Positions 23,201 through 37,700 of a DNA stretch of 64,000 nucleotides are shown here, one piece after another (the first letter of the stretch is position 1; every line of letters starts with the position of its first letter). The DNA is from Pseudoscleropodium purum. Its lineage: Eukaryota; Streptophyta; Bryopsida; Hypnales; Brachytheciaceae. The stretch covers positions 15,376,001 to 15,440,000 of the forward strand of contig OZ017797.1 of NCBI GenBank assembly GCA_963969395.1, given 5' to 3'. The notes beneath the pieces are model-generated. The model was given only the letters and a program-made list of their open reading frames with translations. It had not been told where the DNA came from and ran no database searches. A program made the position numbers and the translations under genes.

Positions 23201-25759
23201 TGCGTGGACTTCAGAACCTGATAGTTTCCACGGCCATCTTGTGTCGCAAACTTGCAAGACTGACGACGACAGACTTCAAAGCAGCGCAGGGCGGGAACGC
23301 CCTCACTGTGTAAGAAAGTACGTTACTCCACATTCGATTCTTTTTCCATTTGTGTTTTGTGTGCGTATTTTCGTAATTCAAATGACGCGGAATTAGGTCT
23401 CCTACGACAGCTGGAACGGTCTCTTCCCTGCAATCAGACTTTGGGCCGACTAATAAGGTATAACTTATGGTGGTGAAATGGACCTTCCTGAGATCTGGAG
23501 TTGAGGAAAAATATGTATTACATAACCAAGGAGCCACGGTAGTGGCAAGTAGGTTACTGGACATAACTAGTTGTTCACTTTTCAATCACGACCTTTGATC
23601 TTCATGATCCAAAGGTGTAGGAAGCAAGTTGAAAGGAAAGAAGGTTATGAGTTGCAACTTGTGATGGTGATGGTGATGGTGATGGGTTGCTAATGGAACG
23701 GTACCACGTTAGCATTTAAGAAACAACAACCGGTTATGTAATTATTTTTGTAATAATGGCAAATTGACTTGATAAGCATGGAGTATTTTTGTGGCATGTT
23801 TGGAGCAAGTGAGAATTCTTCATGGATCTTTTAAGCCGGTAAGATAGTAGTTGCGTATTGTGGACACATGGGGGGGGCGAAATAGCTCAATGGTACATTA
23901 TAGTCCACCACAAAAGGATTAGATAATGGTACAAATTTAATCATGGAAGGACCCTATGTGGTTGTAAAATAGGCATTAACCATGTTTGGCAAGGCTAATG
24001 TGACATGCTACCGCATTTAGCAAATGGCAAAAATTCTACCAACATATGACCTACTCCACATTGAAAAAGGAGGCCAATGGATTTGAAGACCAACTCCATT
24101 ACTATAACATGGACACTATAAGAAAACAACGTCCAAATTAACTCAACCAAATGTACTAATTGTATCTGAATTGCCAAAAAAAAATGTTGAAATTGACATC
24201 CAAATTGATACTATTCACTTAAACTTTTCTACAGCTATAGCAAACCTACTTAGTCATTAGAAGAGTTTTGGGGGGTCGAGAAGCCTGTTTCGGGCCTATT
24301 CCCCCGCAACTGTTCCTCGCAATGAGGAGAACAACCCGCTATCAGAAAAAAAATTTCATAAAAAAAAAATTTAATTTTTTAATTTTAAATTTAGTCTCCA
24401 AATGAAAAAAAAAAAATTTGGTCAATGACGTGGCAGGGGCTCGGCCATGTCAGACCGCTGCACCAAACTTGTTTCCTGCGTTCACAAGTTGTAATAATTC
24501 ACAGGCATCCAGAGGCCCCAAAAATCTTCTAATGTGCATGGCCTCCTTGAGCTTCAAAAGTGTGCCCCACCTTCAAGTAGGTTTGGATCTAATACCTTTT
24601 TTTGGCTTGGTTTTTTCAAGTTTTCTACGATTAATCCACCTTTGTTTGTTTCATGTTATATTGAGGTCATTTGCCATCCTTGCTATGCAAATTTGACATA
24701 CTCTTGCTCTTTGTCATGGTTTAGAGATGTGAAATCCTTCCTTTCTTTTAACTAGAGCAACAAAGTGGGAGGGAGTAGCAAACCTTAGCTTCAACCTTGA
24801 CCCTTTCTCCACAGACTAGGTACACTTCTCGTTTCTTGTTTTCTTTCAAAAAATAGGCAATATCAAAAAATAATAAATTCTAATGCTTTAGAAGAGTCCA
24901 TTGCTTGAAGGTATTTCAAGGGTCCCTACTCTCAACTAGCCAAAACACTCATAAATGGTGCCTCAAGTATTGAAATCAACTACTAGAAAAAACCCAAATT
25001 TTTAGTGATGCATTTTAGTTGACATCTATAGCAATTTAGTTACTTTTATGTTAAAATGACATCAAATGTAACATCTTGAAAAAACAATTGTCTTTGCAAC
25101 AAATAAAAATTGTCATTGTTTCATGTAGCCTTGAATTCAAGAAGACCAAAAGACATACATTTAGCATTGTTATCATCAAGATATATTTCTATTTAACTAT
25201 TTTGGTCATTGAATTTGAAAAGTCACTTTAAGTCTTAAACATCTAATATAGCATAAAAATTAAATTGTCTATTAAGATTCTGATCATCGTCGGATTACTA
25301 CAATTGGCTAGGTAGAAGGCAATATAAAAAACTATAAATCTTGAATAAAATTGAAAGAAGCTACAATATAATAGATTTTAGATGGAAGTGAGTGCTTGAT
25401 AAAGCCATAAATTTAAAAATGTGTAGATATATATTTAGCATTGTAATCATCAACCAATTGACTTCCAATCTATCAAAGGCTCTAAATTGTCTCTCAACAT
25501 TTTCGTTGTGAACTTTTGTAATAGGTGTGCATAGAAAGTAACTGCAATTAAATCAAGTCAATATGCAATTTTCTTATTTACATGAAATCCCTTGAATACT
25601 AAACTATTTCAATACACTTGATAATTGGCAAGATATACTACTTTAAAAATAGTTGTACCTTACAATTGATAAAAATATATTTTTAAGTTCACTTGTTTTA
25701 AGTACTTCAAATATTAAAATCAATTCATCCATTTCAACAATTTTCCGTCCATTTACCCC
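23201..25759. other. Intergenic DNA
   Basis: Holds a short GATGGT-type microsatellite (about 23664-23686), homopolymer A/T runs near 24340-24420 and no convincing gene. The stretch at about 23875-23935 begins like a tRNA A-box ('tagctcaatggt') but has no B-box. Confidence 0.5.
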
Positions 25760-26545
25760 CTAAAGTCCCAAGGCCATTTTTCTATCAAAAAACACTCAAA
25801 ACTGCCATTTTTGTTGTGTTCACCAAGAAAACAAAAAAAATCATTTTTTTAGAATCTAACCTTGGGATCTTGTACTTCACTTGTTTTAGCTCATGTTGTA
25901 AGAATTTCATGAAGTTTGACTGTATAGATTGGAAGGTATTAGCATTCAAAGTTGAAAAAGAAAGTTTTTTTGAACACTGGCTTGCAATTTCAGATGACTT
26001 TGACCACCAATTGTGGAATCTTTTTGCACTACAAACTTTGAATTAAAAATTTTTTATATTGAAGAATTGAGTTGAAAGTCTAGAATTTTTTTTAAAAAAA
26101 AAACACTTGACTTTCATTCTTTAAAAAAATGCTAAGTAGAAGTAAGTCCAAGATTGGAAAAAAAAATAAACTATCAATAACTCCAAGATGGGATTTAAAG
26201 ACAATAATCCCAATGTTGAGATTGTTTTAGCAAGCAAACACAACATTCTCCAAAAAAAATTGTGAAAAATTGTGAAAATTGCATTCAGAAATGAATCCTA
26301 TAAGTTATTTTTTCTAGAAGATGCTGAAATTGCCCAAAAAACAAGATTGTCCTTAACTTTCTCATTATTAGTTCAAATAGAATGAATCAAAGCTTCACAT
26401 GTAAACAAAAATAAAACCTTTAAAGGAATTTTTTTTTTTTAATTTATTTTGATTTTTTGCGATTTTTTTTGTGTTACTCGCTGAGATTAGTTTAGGCTTT
26501 TTGCGGTATAACTTTTGTTCCCACGCACCAATTGAAATAAAAATT
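25760..26545 (+). repeat. Solo right arm of the long inverted-repeat element family
   Basis: This segment is collinear with 8097-8862. Shared words include 'atcaaaaaacactcaaaact', 'tttttgcactacaaa(t/c)tttgaatt', 'ttcattcttta', 'gaatgaatcaaag' and the terminal 'ccaattgaaataaaaatt'. It lacks the mirrored left arm nearby, so it is a truncated or solo copy. Confidence 0.75.
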
Positions 26546-27259
26546 ACATTCCCACGTAGATAATCAGTTTTTCTATCTTACAAGAAAGTTTCAAAATAAT
26601 TCACCAAAATTTGAGGTCACAAGAACCTACCCCAAATTTGATTTGTCCCCCAAGGAGACAATGAGACTTTAGGGGTTAAACATTTTAATGAATTACATAA
26701 AATTTTCACCCATTTTTATATGTAGATAATTTTAATACTTTCAACAACCATAACTATATATTTTCTCAAAACCTTCTTTATTTTCATTTTAAAATTAATG
26801 TATATTATTTTAAATACGCACCACTATAATGTCTATTATAATAAATAAATAAATTACAAGATCTATTACTTTAAAAAAAATTAAAAGTTTAATTTCTACT
26901 ATGTTTAAAAAAAAAACATTTCTAGTTGTCATTCACTCATTAGATCCTATTCATTGATTCAAAGGAAACTATCCAAATTTAATTTCAATTGCATCATTTA
27001 TAGTAAGTTAACTCATCCAAATAAAATTCTAATAGTTCAAATAAAAATATAAAAATCACTTCAAAAATTGCTAAAAAGAGAATAAAAGATTTTAAGCAAG
27101 TAATTTATAGCCATTATGTCTCAATCATTAATCCATCTTATTTTAATGTCACTTATATTTATCAATAGATAAAAAGTTGCATATCCAAAATTTCTTCCAC
27201 CCACATAGTTCAAATATCAAAACAATCACTTGATTGATTGATTGTTTGAATATACATAG

Positions 27260-27260
27260 A

Positions 27261-27344
<84 letters not shown>
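27260..27344. repeat. (TG)n(TA)n microsatellite
   Basis: About five TG units are followed by more than 35 uninterrupted TA units. The tract is expected to be length-variable. Confidence 0.97.
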
Positions 27345-27347
<3 letters not shown>

Positions 27348-28663
27348 GCCTATTATTAAGGTAAAAGAGTTCAAAAACCAAAATACAAATATTTAGACTA
27401 GATTTATTATAACATTATAATCTCAGACACTAGGGCTTCATGTTAGTATGTACAACCGTTGATGATTGTGTTTGAACAAAGAGATCTTTATTTTTAGTAT
27501 TATTAAATTATTATTGGCATGGATTAGGAAAGAGACATTGCAAATAAACAAACACAACCAAGAAAATCCCGATGCCAACAATGCCAAAAAATGTTTCATA
27601 TTTCAATCTAAATAATCTTTTTTTGATATGTATCATCTATGGAATTAACTCCTCAAAGAGCATATGTTCAAATTTTGTAAATAGTCTATAATCAAAGGAT
27701 GTTGGTAGATCTAGCTTGAAAAAATAAAATTTTCAGTTCAAAAATGTTCTTTTTTAAATTTAAATTTTTTATTCTTTTGGTTAAAAAAATAATGACCTAT
27801 CAAAAACAACTTGAATAAAAAATAAAAAATAAAAACCTTTCAAAAATCACCATGATGAAAATTTAACATTTTAAATTCAAAAGAAAAAATTCTTGTAAAA
27901 ATTACCAATATTCAATCTACAATTGATTTTGGAAGGAATCTTTAATTTTTGGCTTCAAATTTAATTGATAAAAATATGAGTTTGTATATTAGTTGATCTA
28001 ACTATATGCATATGATCTATGGATAATATTTTACAAATATTTTTGAGGTTCATCATTAAATTATTATTCTAAGTTGTATTTTATAATACATCTTTATAAT
28101 TTTGAAAATGTAAACTACTCCTAGTCTTTTTAGGACTTAATAATATTTTCTTATTAAATAACAAGCAATTGTCAACAAAATTATGAAAAATTAGACCTAT
28201 TTGAATAACAAGCAATATCTAAATTTGCAACAAATTTACAAAACTTAGATCTATTTGAATAGTTGCAAATCAATTAAATCCAAAGATATTTTGATCATTT
28301 CTAAATTTGTACACAAATTATTTTTTGATTAAATAGAAATTGAATATTATTTTATCATAAATTTGATTTATGAATTTATCATAGAAAAATGCTCTCAAAT
28401 TCCAATAATAGTCTAATGCATACAAGGAGTCTTATATTTAATCCAAACCTTAAGACTTCCTCATGTTAATAAAATTCTATAAAGTTCATATAATCACCAT
28501 TTCTACTGGCCTATAAAGACTACTAATTTATTCAATGCTACTATTTATCTACCTACAAAATTGAATAGAATCCACTTTTTATGGCATTCGATGAGGTGCT
28601 GCACAATCATACAACAAATTAAAAATCTTTCAATTGTAAGGGGTAGTAATTTAAAGAAAAATT

Positions 28664-28755
28664 ATATACATATATATATACATATCTATATCTCTATATA
28701 TATATATAGAGAGAGAGAGAGAGATAGATATAGATATAGATATAGATATAGATAA
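28664..28755. repeat. Compound (TA)n(GA)n(GATA)n microsatellite
   Basis: Successive TA, GA and ATAGAT units form one low-complexity tract just downstream of the LRR gene end. Confidence 0.95.
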
Positions 28756-28798
28756 TTTAATTATTATTGCAAATAAATAAAATAATGTTGAGCTAACT

Positions 28799-31700
28799 TT
28801 AATTCAACTTACCACATTTGCAATACTTTGAATTAGGCAAACACTTTGGAGCATAAAAATACCTGTTTATATAATCAAAAATACAATAATTAGACTTGCA
28901 AGATTTTCTTTAGTTTAAACATTTTAAAATTTGTCAAAAATTAGAAAAATTACTTTTTTTTAAATGTAAAAAAATAATTTAAATTGACAATATCTTTGTA
29001 ATCTAACTTACTCAGAAGAAGATCTGCCAACCCTCTTTGGTACAATGCCTCTCAAACAATTGTTGCTTACATCTCTGCAATTATGGATTAATACAATGTT
29101 AATTTTTAATAATCAATCAATATTCCTATTAAATAACATGAATTTTATTATAAAAGAAATCTACTAAATAATAGTAATCAATTTTATTTTAAAAAACACT
29201 TACAAATGGTCAAATCTATTTATGCGCATATGAGGAAGCCTTCCACTAAATTGGTTATTTGCCAAATTTCTGTATAAAATTTATTAATGAATCAATGAAC
29301 ATTTGAATTTTAATTGTATCATATTAAATTATTTTCTAAAATATAGATACATTTATTAAATATAATTTTCAATGTGATTTTTATTTAATATTTTATAATG
29401 TCACAAAACTTTTTTTTAAAGTTCAAACTTTTAATCTTCAAGAAAAAAATCTTTGCAATTTAAAACTTTATTCTTATCTTTTCTTTTTGTTTTATAAAGG
29501 AAACATATGTCTTCTTGAGAAACAAATGTAGTAACAAGTAATAAAAAAAATATTTGAATGTAATTTCAAATGACTTACATAGAATTGACTTTAGATTTGA
29601 AGAAAGTACGTGGTACATTTCCTTCAAGCATGTTGTTACTCAAATCTCTACATCCCACCAACCATAACCAAGTTTATTGAAGCTTTTGATAAACTGTTAA
29701 TGAATAACATTGAATAATAGACTACCACCATACATGTATAATTTTGCTTGGTATAAAATATATCTGATGTAAATGCTTTATTTTGATGTCAAATTACTTA
29801 CATTTGTTTCAAATTTGGAAGTAAGTGATGCAAATTATCTGAAATGTCTCCAGTAAATGCATTATTTGACAAGTCCCTGCATCCATATTTAATTAATAAA
29901 ACAATTTTTTACAAATAAGATCTTTATAGAAATATAAAAAACAATTTATACATCAAGTTTCCATAATGTTTATGTTAACAATCTTAAACTCTTATTTATA
30001 AAAATTCAATTTAATTTCATATGACAACATTGTTTGTTGTAATGACTTCTACAATATTTTCAATAAACTCAATATCATCAAAATGAATTGTACAAGAACT
30101 TAAGATTGGGTAGGCCATTGATGACGCCTTCATTTACTTGAGCTCTGAAATTTACCAAAAAATACATAAAATTTAGTATTGTATACATTTAATATTGTAA
30201 CGGTTTAGAAGTTATACTATATTATAAATTATAACATCATAATTGCATTTAATACTTAGCTTTTGTATAGAAAAATCATGTACGTGGAAATATTTTAATA
30301 TTAATCCTAAATTTCATCTTCTTACAAGTTTAAATGAGTTGAATCTGATAAACGCCGCATATTATTATTCTCATTAGTGATTTTTTGTTTTTTTTCTTGC
30401 TTACTATCATCACATGGCGGTGTTCCAGGCCTATACAAAGTTGTAATATTACAAAGAAATAATAATTATATATCCCATATCAAAATATCGGAATATAACA
30501 AACTTAAATACTTATGCTTATTCTTAACAATTTTTTTTTAAATTTTAAATTTAAATAAACTAATAATTTATGATACTTGTCAAATTTAATTTTTTCATAC
30601 TTAGATACAATTAAGATTCTTCATTTTAACAAAAGCAACTTGTCGAAAATATTTCTTAGATTAAGTAACTAAGATATTTCATATTCTATTATCTAATTAA
30701 TAAAAAATTAATTGAGTCATTTTAGTTTTCACTCTATATTGACACATTTATATTTATGTTCAATTTTAGCTAAGTTTAAATGCACTTTCATTTCAATATA
30801 AAAAATTGATTGCTTACGTTGGAGGTGTGTTTTCAGGAAAAGGATTTGTGAAGTTGAGTCTACATACAATGAGGATTTGAAAATTATTTATATATATAAT
30901 AGAATAAATTACATTTTACAAAAATAAATATCTATATAATTAAATATTCTATTATTAAAATTTTAAAATTTTAAAAAATTTAAATCACAAAAATAAAATT
31001 TGAAGCTTACAATGGTTGACTTGGAATTGTGAAATTTGGTGGTGTAATAATCGGCATTGGAGGAAGACTTGGAATAGTGAAATTTGGAGGAATGAATTGA
31101 GGTAAAGGTGGAAGTGTTGGAAGTGTGAAATTAGGGGGTGCAAATTGAGGTAAATGCGGAAGGGTTGGAATGGTGAAATTAGGATGTGTAAATTGGGGCA
31201 ATGGTGGAAAAGTTGGGAGAGAGAAATTTGGAGGTGTGACTTGAGGCAAGGGTGGTATTGTAGGGAATGTAAGATTTGGAAGTGTAAAACTCGGTATAGG
31301 TGGAAAAGTAAAGTTTGGAGGTGTATACTGAGGTAATGGAGGAAATGTAAAGTTAGGCAATGGCAATTGTGGAAGCGGCGGAAAAGTGAAGTTGGGTGGT
31401 GTAAATTGTGGAAGTGGTGGAAAGGTGAAGTTGGGTGGTGTAAATTGAGGGAGAGGAGGAAGTGTTGGAAATGTGAAGTTGGGTGGTGTAAATTGAGGGA
31501 GAGGAGGGAAGGTAAAGTTTGGAGGTGTATATTGAGGAAGTGGAGGAAATGTAAAATTAGGAGGTGTAAATTGTGGAAGTGGTGGAAAGGTGAAGTTGGG
31601 TGGTGTAAATTGAGGAAGAGGAGGAAGTGTTGGAAATGTGAAGTTGGGTGGTGTAAATTGAGGGAGAGGAGGGAAGGTAAAGTTTGGAGGTGTATATTGA

Positions 31701-34700
31701 GGAAGTGGAGGAAATGTAAAATTTGGAGGTATAAATTGTGGAAGTGGTGGAAAGGTGAAGTTAGGGGGTGCAAGTTCAGGTAAAGGAGGAAGTGTTGGAA
31801 ATGTGAAATTTGGTGGAGTAAATTGAGGGAGTGGGGGAAGTGTAAAGTTTGGAGTTATATTTTGAGGAAGTGGTGGAAACGTGAAGTTAGGGGGCATAAA
31901 TTCAGATAGAGGAGGAAGTGTTGGAAATGTGAAATTTGGTGGTGTAAATTGAGGGAGCGGGGGAAAGGTAAAGTTTGGAGGTATATATTGAGGAAGTGGA
32001 GGAAATGTAAAATTAGGTGGGATAAATTCAGAGAGAGGTGGAAACGTAAAGTTAGGGGGTGTAAATTCAGGGAGAGGAGGAAGTGTTGGAATTGTGAAAT
32101 TTGGTGGTATAAATTGAGGAAGCGGGGGAAAGGTAAAGTTTGGAGGTATATATTGAGGAAGTGGAGGGAATGTAAAATTAGGCGGAGTAAATTCGGGAAG
32201 AGGTGGAAAGGTGAAGTTGGGAAGTGTAAATTGAGGTAGAGGAGGGAGTGTTGGTAATGTGAAATTTGGTGGTGTAAATTGAGGGAGGGGGGGAAGGGTA
32301 AAGTTAGGAGGTATATATTGAGGAAGTGGAGGAAAAGTAAGATTTGGAGGTGTAAATTGAGGTAGTGGTGGAAATGTGAAATTTGGTGGAGTAAATTGAG
32401 GAAGTGGTGGAAGTGTAAAATTTGGTGGTAAATACTCCGGGAGTGGCGGAAATGTAAAGTTAGGGGGTGTAAATTGAGGTAGTGGTGGAAGTGTGATGTT
32501 AGGAGGGACAAATTGAGGAAATGGTGGAATGGTAAAATTTGGAGGAGTGAGTTGAGGTAGTGGTGGAAATGTGAAGTTTGGAGGTGTCAATTCTGGTAGT
32601 GGTGGAAATGTGAAATTTGGAGGTGTATATTGAGGGAGTGGTGGAAAGACAGGAAGTGTGAAATTTGGTGGTGAAAATTGAGGTAGAGGAGGGAAAGTGA
32701 AATTTTCAGGGAAAGTTATGGTTCTATTGAAGAAACGAAATAATGGACTCTTTTGAAGAGGTGGAAATGATGGAAATGTAAAATTCCTACAAAGTCAACA
32801 ATTAGAGGTTAAATCAATATTGTTTTATTATGTAAATAGAAATGTAGTAGAATAGTAATTAATAACCATTGAATTATTTAAATATTGAAAAAAATTGAAG
32901 TTTGAGGTGTAAAAAAGTAACCATTGAATATGCTTAACTATTTTTAATAAAGAAAAAGAAGGCATGATGTAATGTAGGAAATGTCTTACGATGTTGACAA
33001 TGACAATCCTTCTGTTGTATTCCTGATCAATTGATAAGCACATAGTCATCAATCTACTTTAAGTTGAAGTTAGATGTTCCTATTTAGTGTATTTCGATTG
33101 TTTTATAATTTGTAAATCATCACATTTAAAAAAGAAGAAGAAGCAAGTTGTTAAGGATGTCATCAAAGAAAAATGGCTTACTGTGAAGGTAGCCATGGTG
33201 GCCAAAACATAAACATTGGACTACAATTGCTGCAAATTATACAAACCACCCAAAGATAATTATATAAATGATCACTCCAACATTTTTTTGAAGTTCCTAT
33301 AAATTTGTTTCATAATGCAATCATTCATTTATTTTATAAAGCAACCATTGAAAATAGTACTATTAAAGTGAAGAAAACACGTTATGGAGTATAAAGATTA
33401 ACCATGCTGGATTGAAGAGAAAATTAGAGACATTCCTGCATCACATCATAAAACAAATATTGTTTTAAATTGAATTTGTACTCTACATTCCAAATTCTAA
33501 ATTCATCTTAAATCAAAAAATATATTAGAATGTTTTTTCATAACAATTCTTGATTGAGCAAATTTATAAAACTAATTTAATCTTATATGTGTTGAGTTGA
33601 ATATTTTAAATAAAATCAATATCAGAGTAAATAATGATGCAACTTACATATAAGGTATAGTATAATTTGGATAGCCACCAAATCTGTAAAAACAAGCCAT
33701 GTCCATATTATATTTATTCATGCCCATATCTAGCTTGATGAATTTATCAATAAATTTGGCCAATGTCATCCTACTTTTGGTTCAAAATTTGAAAGACAAA
33801 ATAAACTCAATTAGAAGTTAGGAACATACGGTGGAGACAATTCAAGTGGTGGAAATCCAGAAAAATCAAATGTAGGGATTGTCCAATTTGATGTATGGAA
33901 TGTTCTGCATTTTCAATCGAGGTACCAAAATTGTTATCATTAATAGCAAGTCTACAATTACATTAGCTAACCAATATTTATTGTACTATACACCAATATT
34001 TTTTTCCAAATATTTTGGTCTAATTACAAATTTGTAGGAATTCAAGGAAGAAAATGTGATTATTTAGTTAGATTATATAGTAAATTTTTTGAAGTTTTTT
34101 TATAGTTGAAATATGCAAATTACTATGCAAAATTCTAAGTTTTCTAATTAATAGCTTCAATTAAAGTTTGGAAACTTCCTAATGAATATAGAAATATGAG
34201 ATTTATTGCCATTAAATCAATCCAATCACACTTGAAAAGGAATAAATAAGAAAATAGAAAAATGAATATGTACCTTTTGTAGAGCATCTACAAAAAGTGT
34301 TGGATTGAGATATTCAATCAAGGTTGAATGTTTCAATCCAACTATTGGCCATTAAAAATAAAAGATTTTCCTAGGGTGACTATGTATCACTCTTCTGTGT
34401 GATCCATTTTCTTGAATAATCTATAAATATTCAATCTTTCTCTAACTTTAAACTTGACTTTTACAAAAGAAAACCTATTGACTAATGATGTTGTTCTTAT
34501 TGTCATCCATTACCTCACCATGTACAACTTTGGAAAACATCAATAGTGGTAAGAATATGTAAGTTCAATCATCAAATTTATACATGCATTGATCAATACA
34601 CTTACTACATAATAGTAAATGGGTCAAAGACCATGACACCTAACATGATTACCATAATAAACAAAACCTTTTTAGTTCTAAATAAATTAATAAGGGCTAT

Positions 34701-37700
34701 AATATCTCAAAGATTTATAGTGTTTAGAAAGTGCAAGAGAAGATGCTCATGCAAGTGCACCCTCCTCTTTTCTGTCACCTATTTGACATGGAGGCTATAA
34801 AAGCAACAAGAGAGATCAATTAATTTATGACTTAAACAAAAACTTTGTTATAAGAGTAAGTTGAAAACCAAGTAACATACATATTTGCTGGGGATGGGAG
34901 CGTGCTGTTTGGACACAAGAATGCTCTGCCGGAACCATTTCACAAATTGCAAGACATGAGTACCGACATGATCAAAATCCACGTCAATAGTTCATGTTTT
35001 CCTCTTTAGAAAACATCCTCAAATGATCGTTGTAAGTTAAGATGTAAACATGATAAGGTAAACTAGCCTATGACAGTCCAAATGCCAACCAACCCATCAT
35101 ATGCAAAAAAAATTTAGTGATGCACATTTTGAAAACTAAAATGTAATCCATTAGTACAATTTTGCCTGTGATGGGTTGGCTCCCATTTGGGCTGTCATAG
35201 GCATAGTTACCTTAGCTAACTTAAACTTTGCTTGAATCTGAAGTAATTGATGAGCATGTTTTTGAAAAGACTGAGGCAGAATTTGGTTACTTACAAAGTG
35301 GGTGTGTAACTGATGTTGGTCACGTTTCTGCTTCCCCAATATCATCCCCACGAAAACGCAAAGTATTGTCTTTCAAAAAATTCTCCAAAGTGAAAAACAA
35401 AATAAAAAAATCTGCCATATAATAATTATGAAATTGAAACAATCCTAACTAAATGTATTATTTATTATTATGCTAGATTTTTTTACTTGCAGGGCGTATC
35501 CCAGTCTACAACGAGATCTACACTAATTCATTTCATTAGGTAGGGGAGTCTGAACTTACACTTTCGGAAACTTTGAAAACCACAACACTGGAACCACCAC
35601 AGCTGGTAGTGTGACATTCTGAGGCGTGAACATGACTACTGGCACATTGGGGAGAGTGAAGTTCACGAGAGAGGTGATCGGCACCGGGAAGGAAATGGAC
35701 ACATTTCCTGTTGGCATCCTGCTTGCACCAGCCACATGCCAAAGCAATTGACTTAAGAGAGAAAATAAAATTAACAATTAAAGGGGTCTTTAGAGCTTTG
35801 AATAATGACAGTAATTACAATTTTGATGTTGCTGAATATGTCTAAACCCATTCAAGAATACTCGAAAGTAATCTCAAACAACTGATCAGTTGCAGGGCAA
35901 AGTAAACACTTAGGGCCGCTTCACACATGGGCCCAAGGTTGAGAGTTCGTCGGCCTCCACCAATCAAATTTCAGAAAACCTTGACTTTGGCCTCTCGACC
36001 CTTCACACAAGGCGGCACAATCCAAAGTCCGTCACCTTCCAAAGTGCCTACATGGAAATCCAAGCTCCTACATGGCAATGGCCTCACAACAGACTCTCGA
36101 CCAAAGTTTGGGTTGCCACTTTGTGACGACCCAAACTTTGATCGAGAGTCCATCGAATTGCTCATTTATTGCCCATTTCTTTGGACTCTCACCCAAAGTT
36201 TGCCCATGAACTCCCATGGCCTCTCGACTTGGTTGGCTCATGTGTGAAGCGCCTCTTAGAATGGTTTCAAAAATTCCTTTGTGTTCAAAATCCCGAAATT
36301 GAATTTATCATGATACTGGAGTCCTTGCTATGACTTTGAACGCAGCCTGCTTACTGGCACAGCTTGTTCCCTTGTGTAAAGGAAATCTGAGCTCAATTTG
36401 AAGAGGAGAAGAGAATGATCTGCTTACTGGTCTGAGGTATTGCTGCCTGGTAAGGAGCCCGTCAAATTATTCCCAGCCAAGCTTCTGCACATACTCACAG
36501 CGATTGTCTTTAAATGTCATTGCCACACTAAGTTAAGTTAATATCACACACTAAATTATGAATTAACTTCTAAAGCTGGATTGGCATACAGAAGTTCGAG
36601 AATGGTCAAATCTTACAGCGTCTCCAGGTTCTTGAGGTTCAGTATCCACGATGGAAAAGTTCCATTCAGCTGTGGGTTGGTTGCAATGATCCTGCCAGGA
36701 GGGGGGGGGGGGAGCAATTTCTTGGTTAAAGTTATATATTTAAAAGACACATATCCTCCAACTCAGTTCATTTCCACCTCCATTAGTTAGTGAGGTGGAA
36801 GAGATTTTGAATTAGTAATCTCCAATTGATGAAAATTGTTTTTTCGAAGCAGCTCATTCTCTCACTGTGGAAAATGTAGTAATAGTGATATCATGCTTTT
36901 GGAAGAACACAGACTTCCTGGATATCGAGGCTCTCTTGGGTAATTTTAACAAGGACCCTCCTACAACTGATGAATAATGATATGTCTTTTTCTTGGAAAA
37001 AAAAGTGTTAAACTGATTCGGAAATGTTGCTAAAAAATTCTTGAAAATATGATATTGTGTCTTCCAAGAAATGTCTTGCAAGATCTTTCCATGTCTGTTG
37101 GATATACAAAAGGGAGGTCGAGTTTTGTTTTTTTTGTTTCAAATAGGAGGAAAAAGAGTGGTGTAAGAACGGATGTAAGCGGCTTCTTCTAAGGCAGTCT
37201 AATGTTCAGTAAGTTTTTCTTGCAAATAGTGTGTCTAATCAATATGCCAATAGATATTAATTGAAGAATTCTTATCGGTTCTCGTAATCTATCTCACAGA
37301 TTTTTCAAGTTCCGGAGATCGGCGATGGCCTGAGGAATGGCCCCCAGGAAGGCAGTTTTCCTGATTGTCAAGGACTTTAAGAACTTCATCCGCCGGATGT
37401 CATTCTGCACAGGAAGAGTACATGGTGATCAGACTTACTCAAGGGAATCCACACAAGAATTTCCTGCTGGTAATGAAAATTCAAAACATATGAAAATCAT
37501 CAAGTTCTAAATTATCAAACGTCAAAGCTCAGTTCAGTGCAGAGGTTGATATAAAGCTCACAGGGATGGGTCCAGTGAAGTCTTTACCCTCCAGGGTCCT
37601 GCACAGTGCAAAACAAAAGTATAAAACATCTTATGGAGGTTTCTACATACATCTTTGCCTTCGATTCTGCTTCATATAATATTCTCCAGTTCACTCATGG

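Larger units (their letters stand above)
26546..28798. other. AT-rich intergenic DNA with two microsatellites
   Basis: No gene is visible. It lies downstream of the minus-strand LRR gene; if that gene has one more 3' exon it would be here, but I could not find a convincing one. Confidence 0.5.

Noticed and set aside
23875..23935. tRNA-like start ('gaaatagctcaatggtac') possibly a tRNA or SINE
   Set aside because: Only an A-box-like word is present; there is no B-box, no acceptor-stem pairing and no tail.
30985..31783. Long alternative frames across the sequon repeat, minus (HPLTSPFHHFHN type) and plus (Trp/Lys/Cys-rich)
   Set aside because: They arise because the 39-bp repeat lacks stops in other frames. 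Only the NFTFPPLPQ frame joins neighbouring exons with the right phase.
36355..36386. Possible 32-base exon reading GNKLC between LRR exon 36484..36428 and exon 35718..35560
   Set aside because: It has an acceptor and a donor, but its length breaks the phase. Direct joining of the flanking exons (phase 2 to phase 2) keeps the frame.
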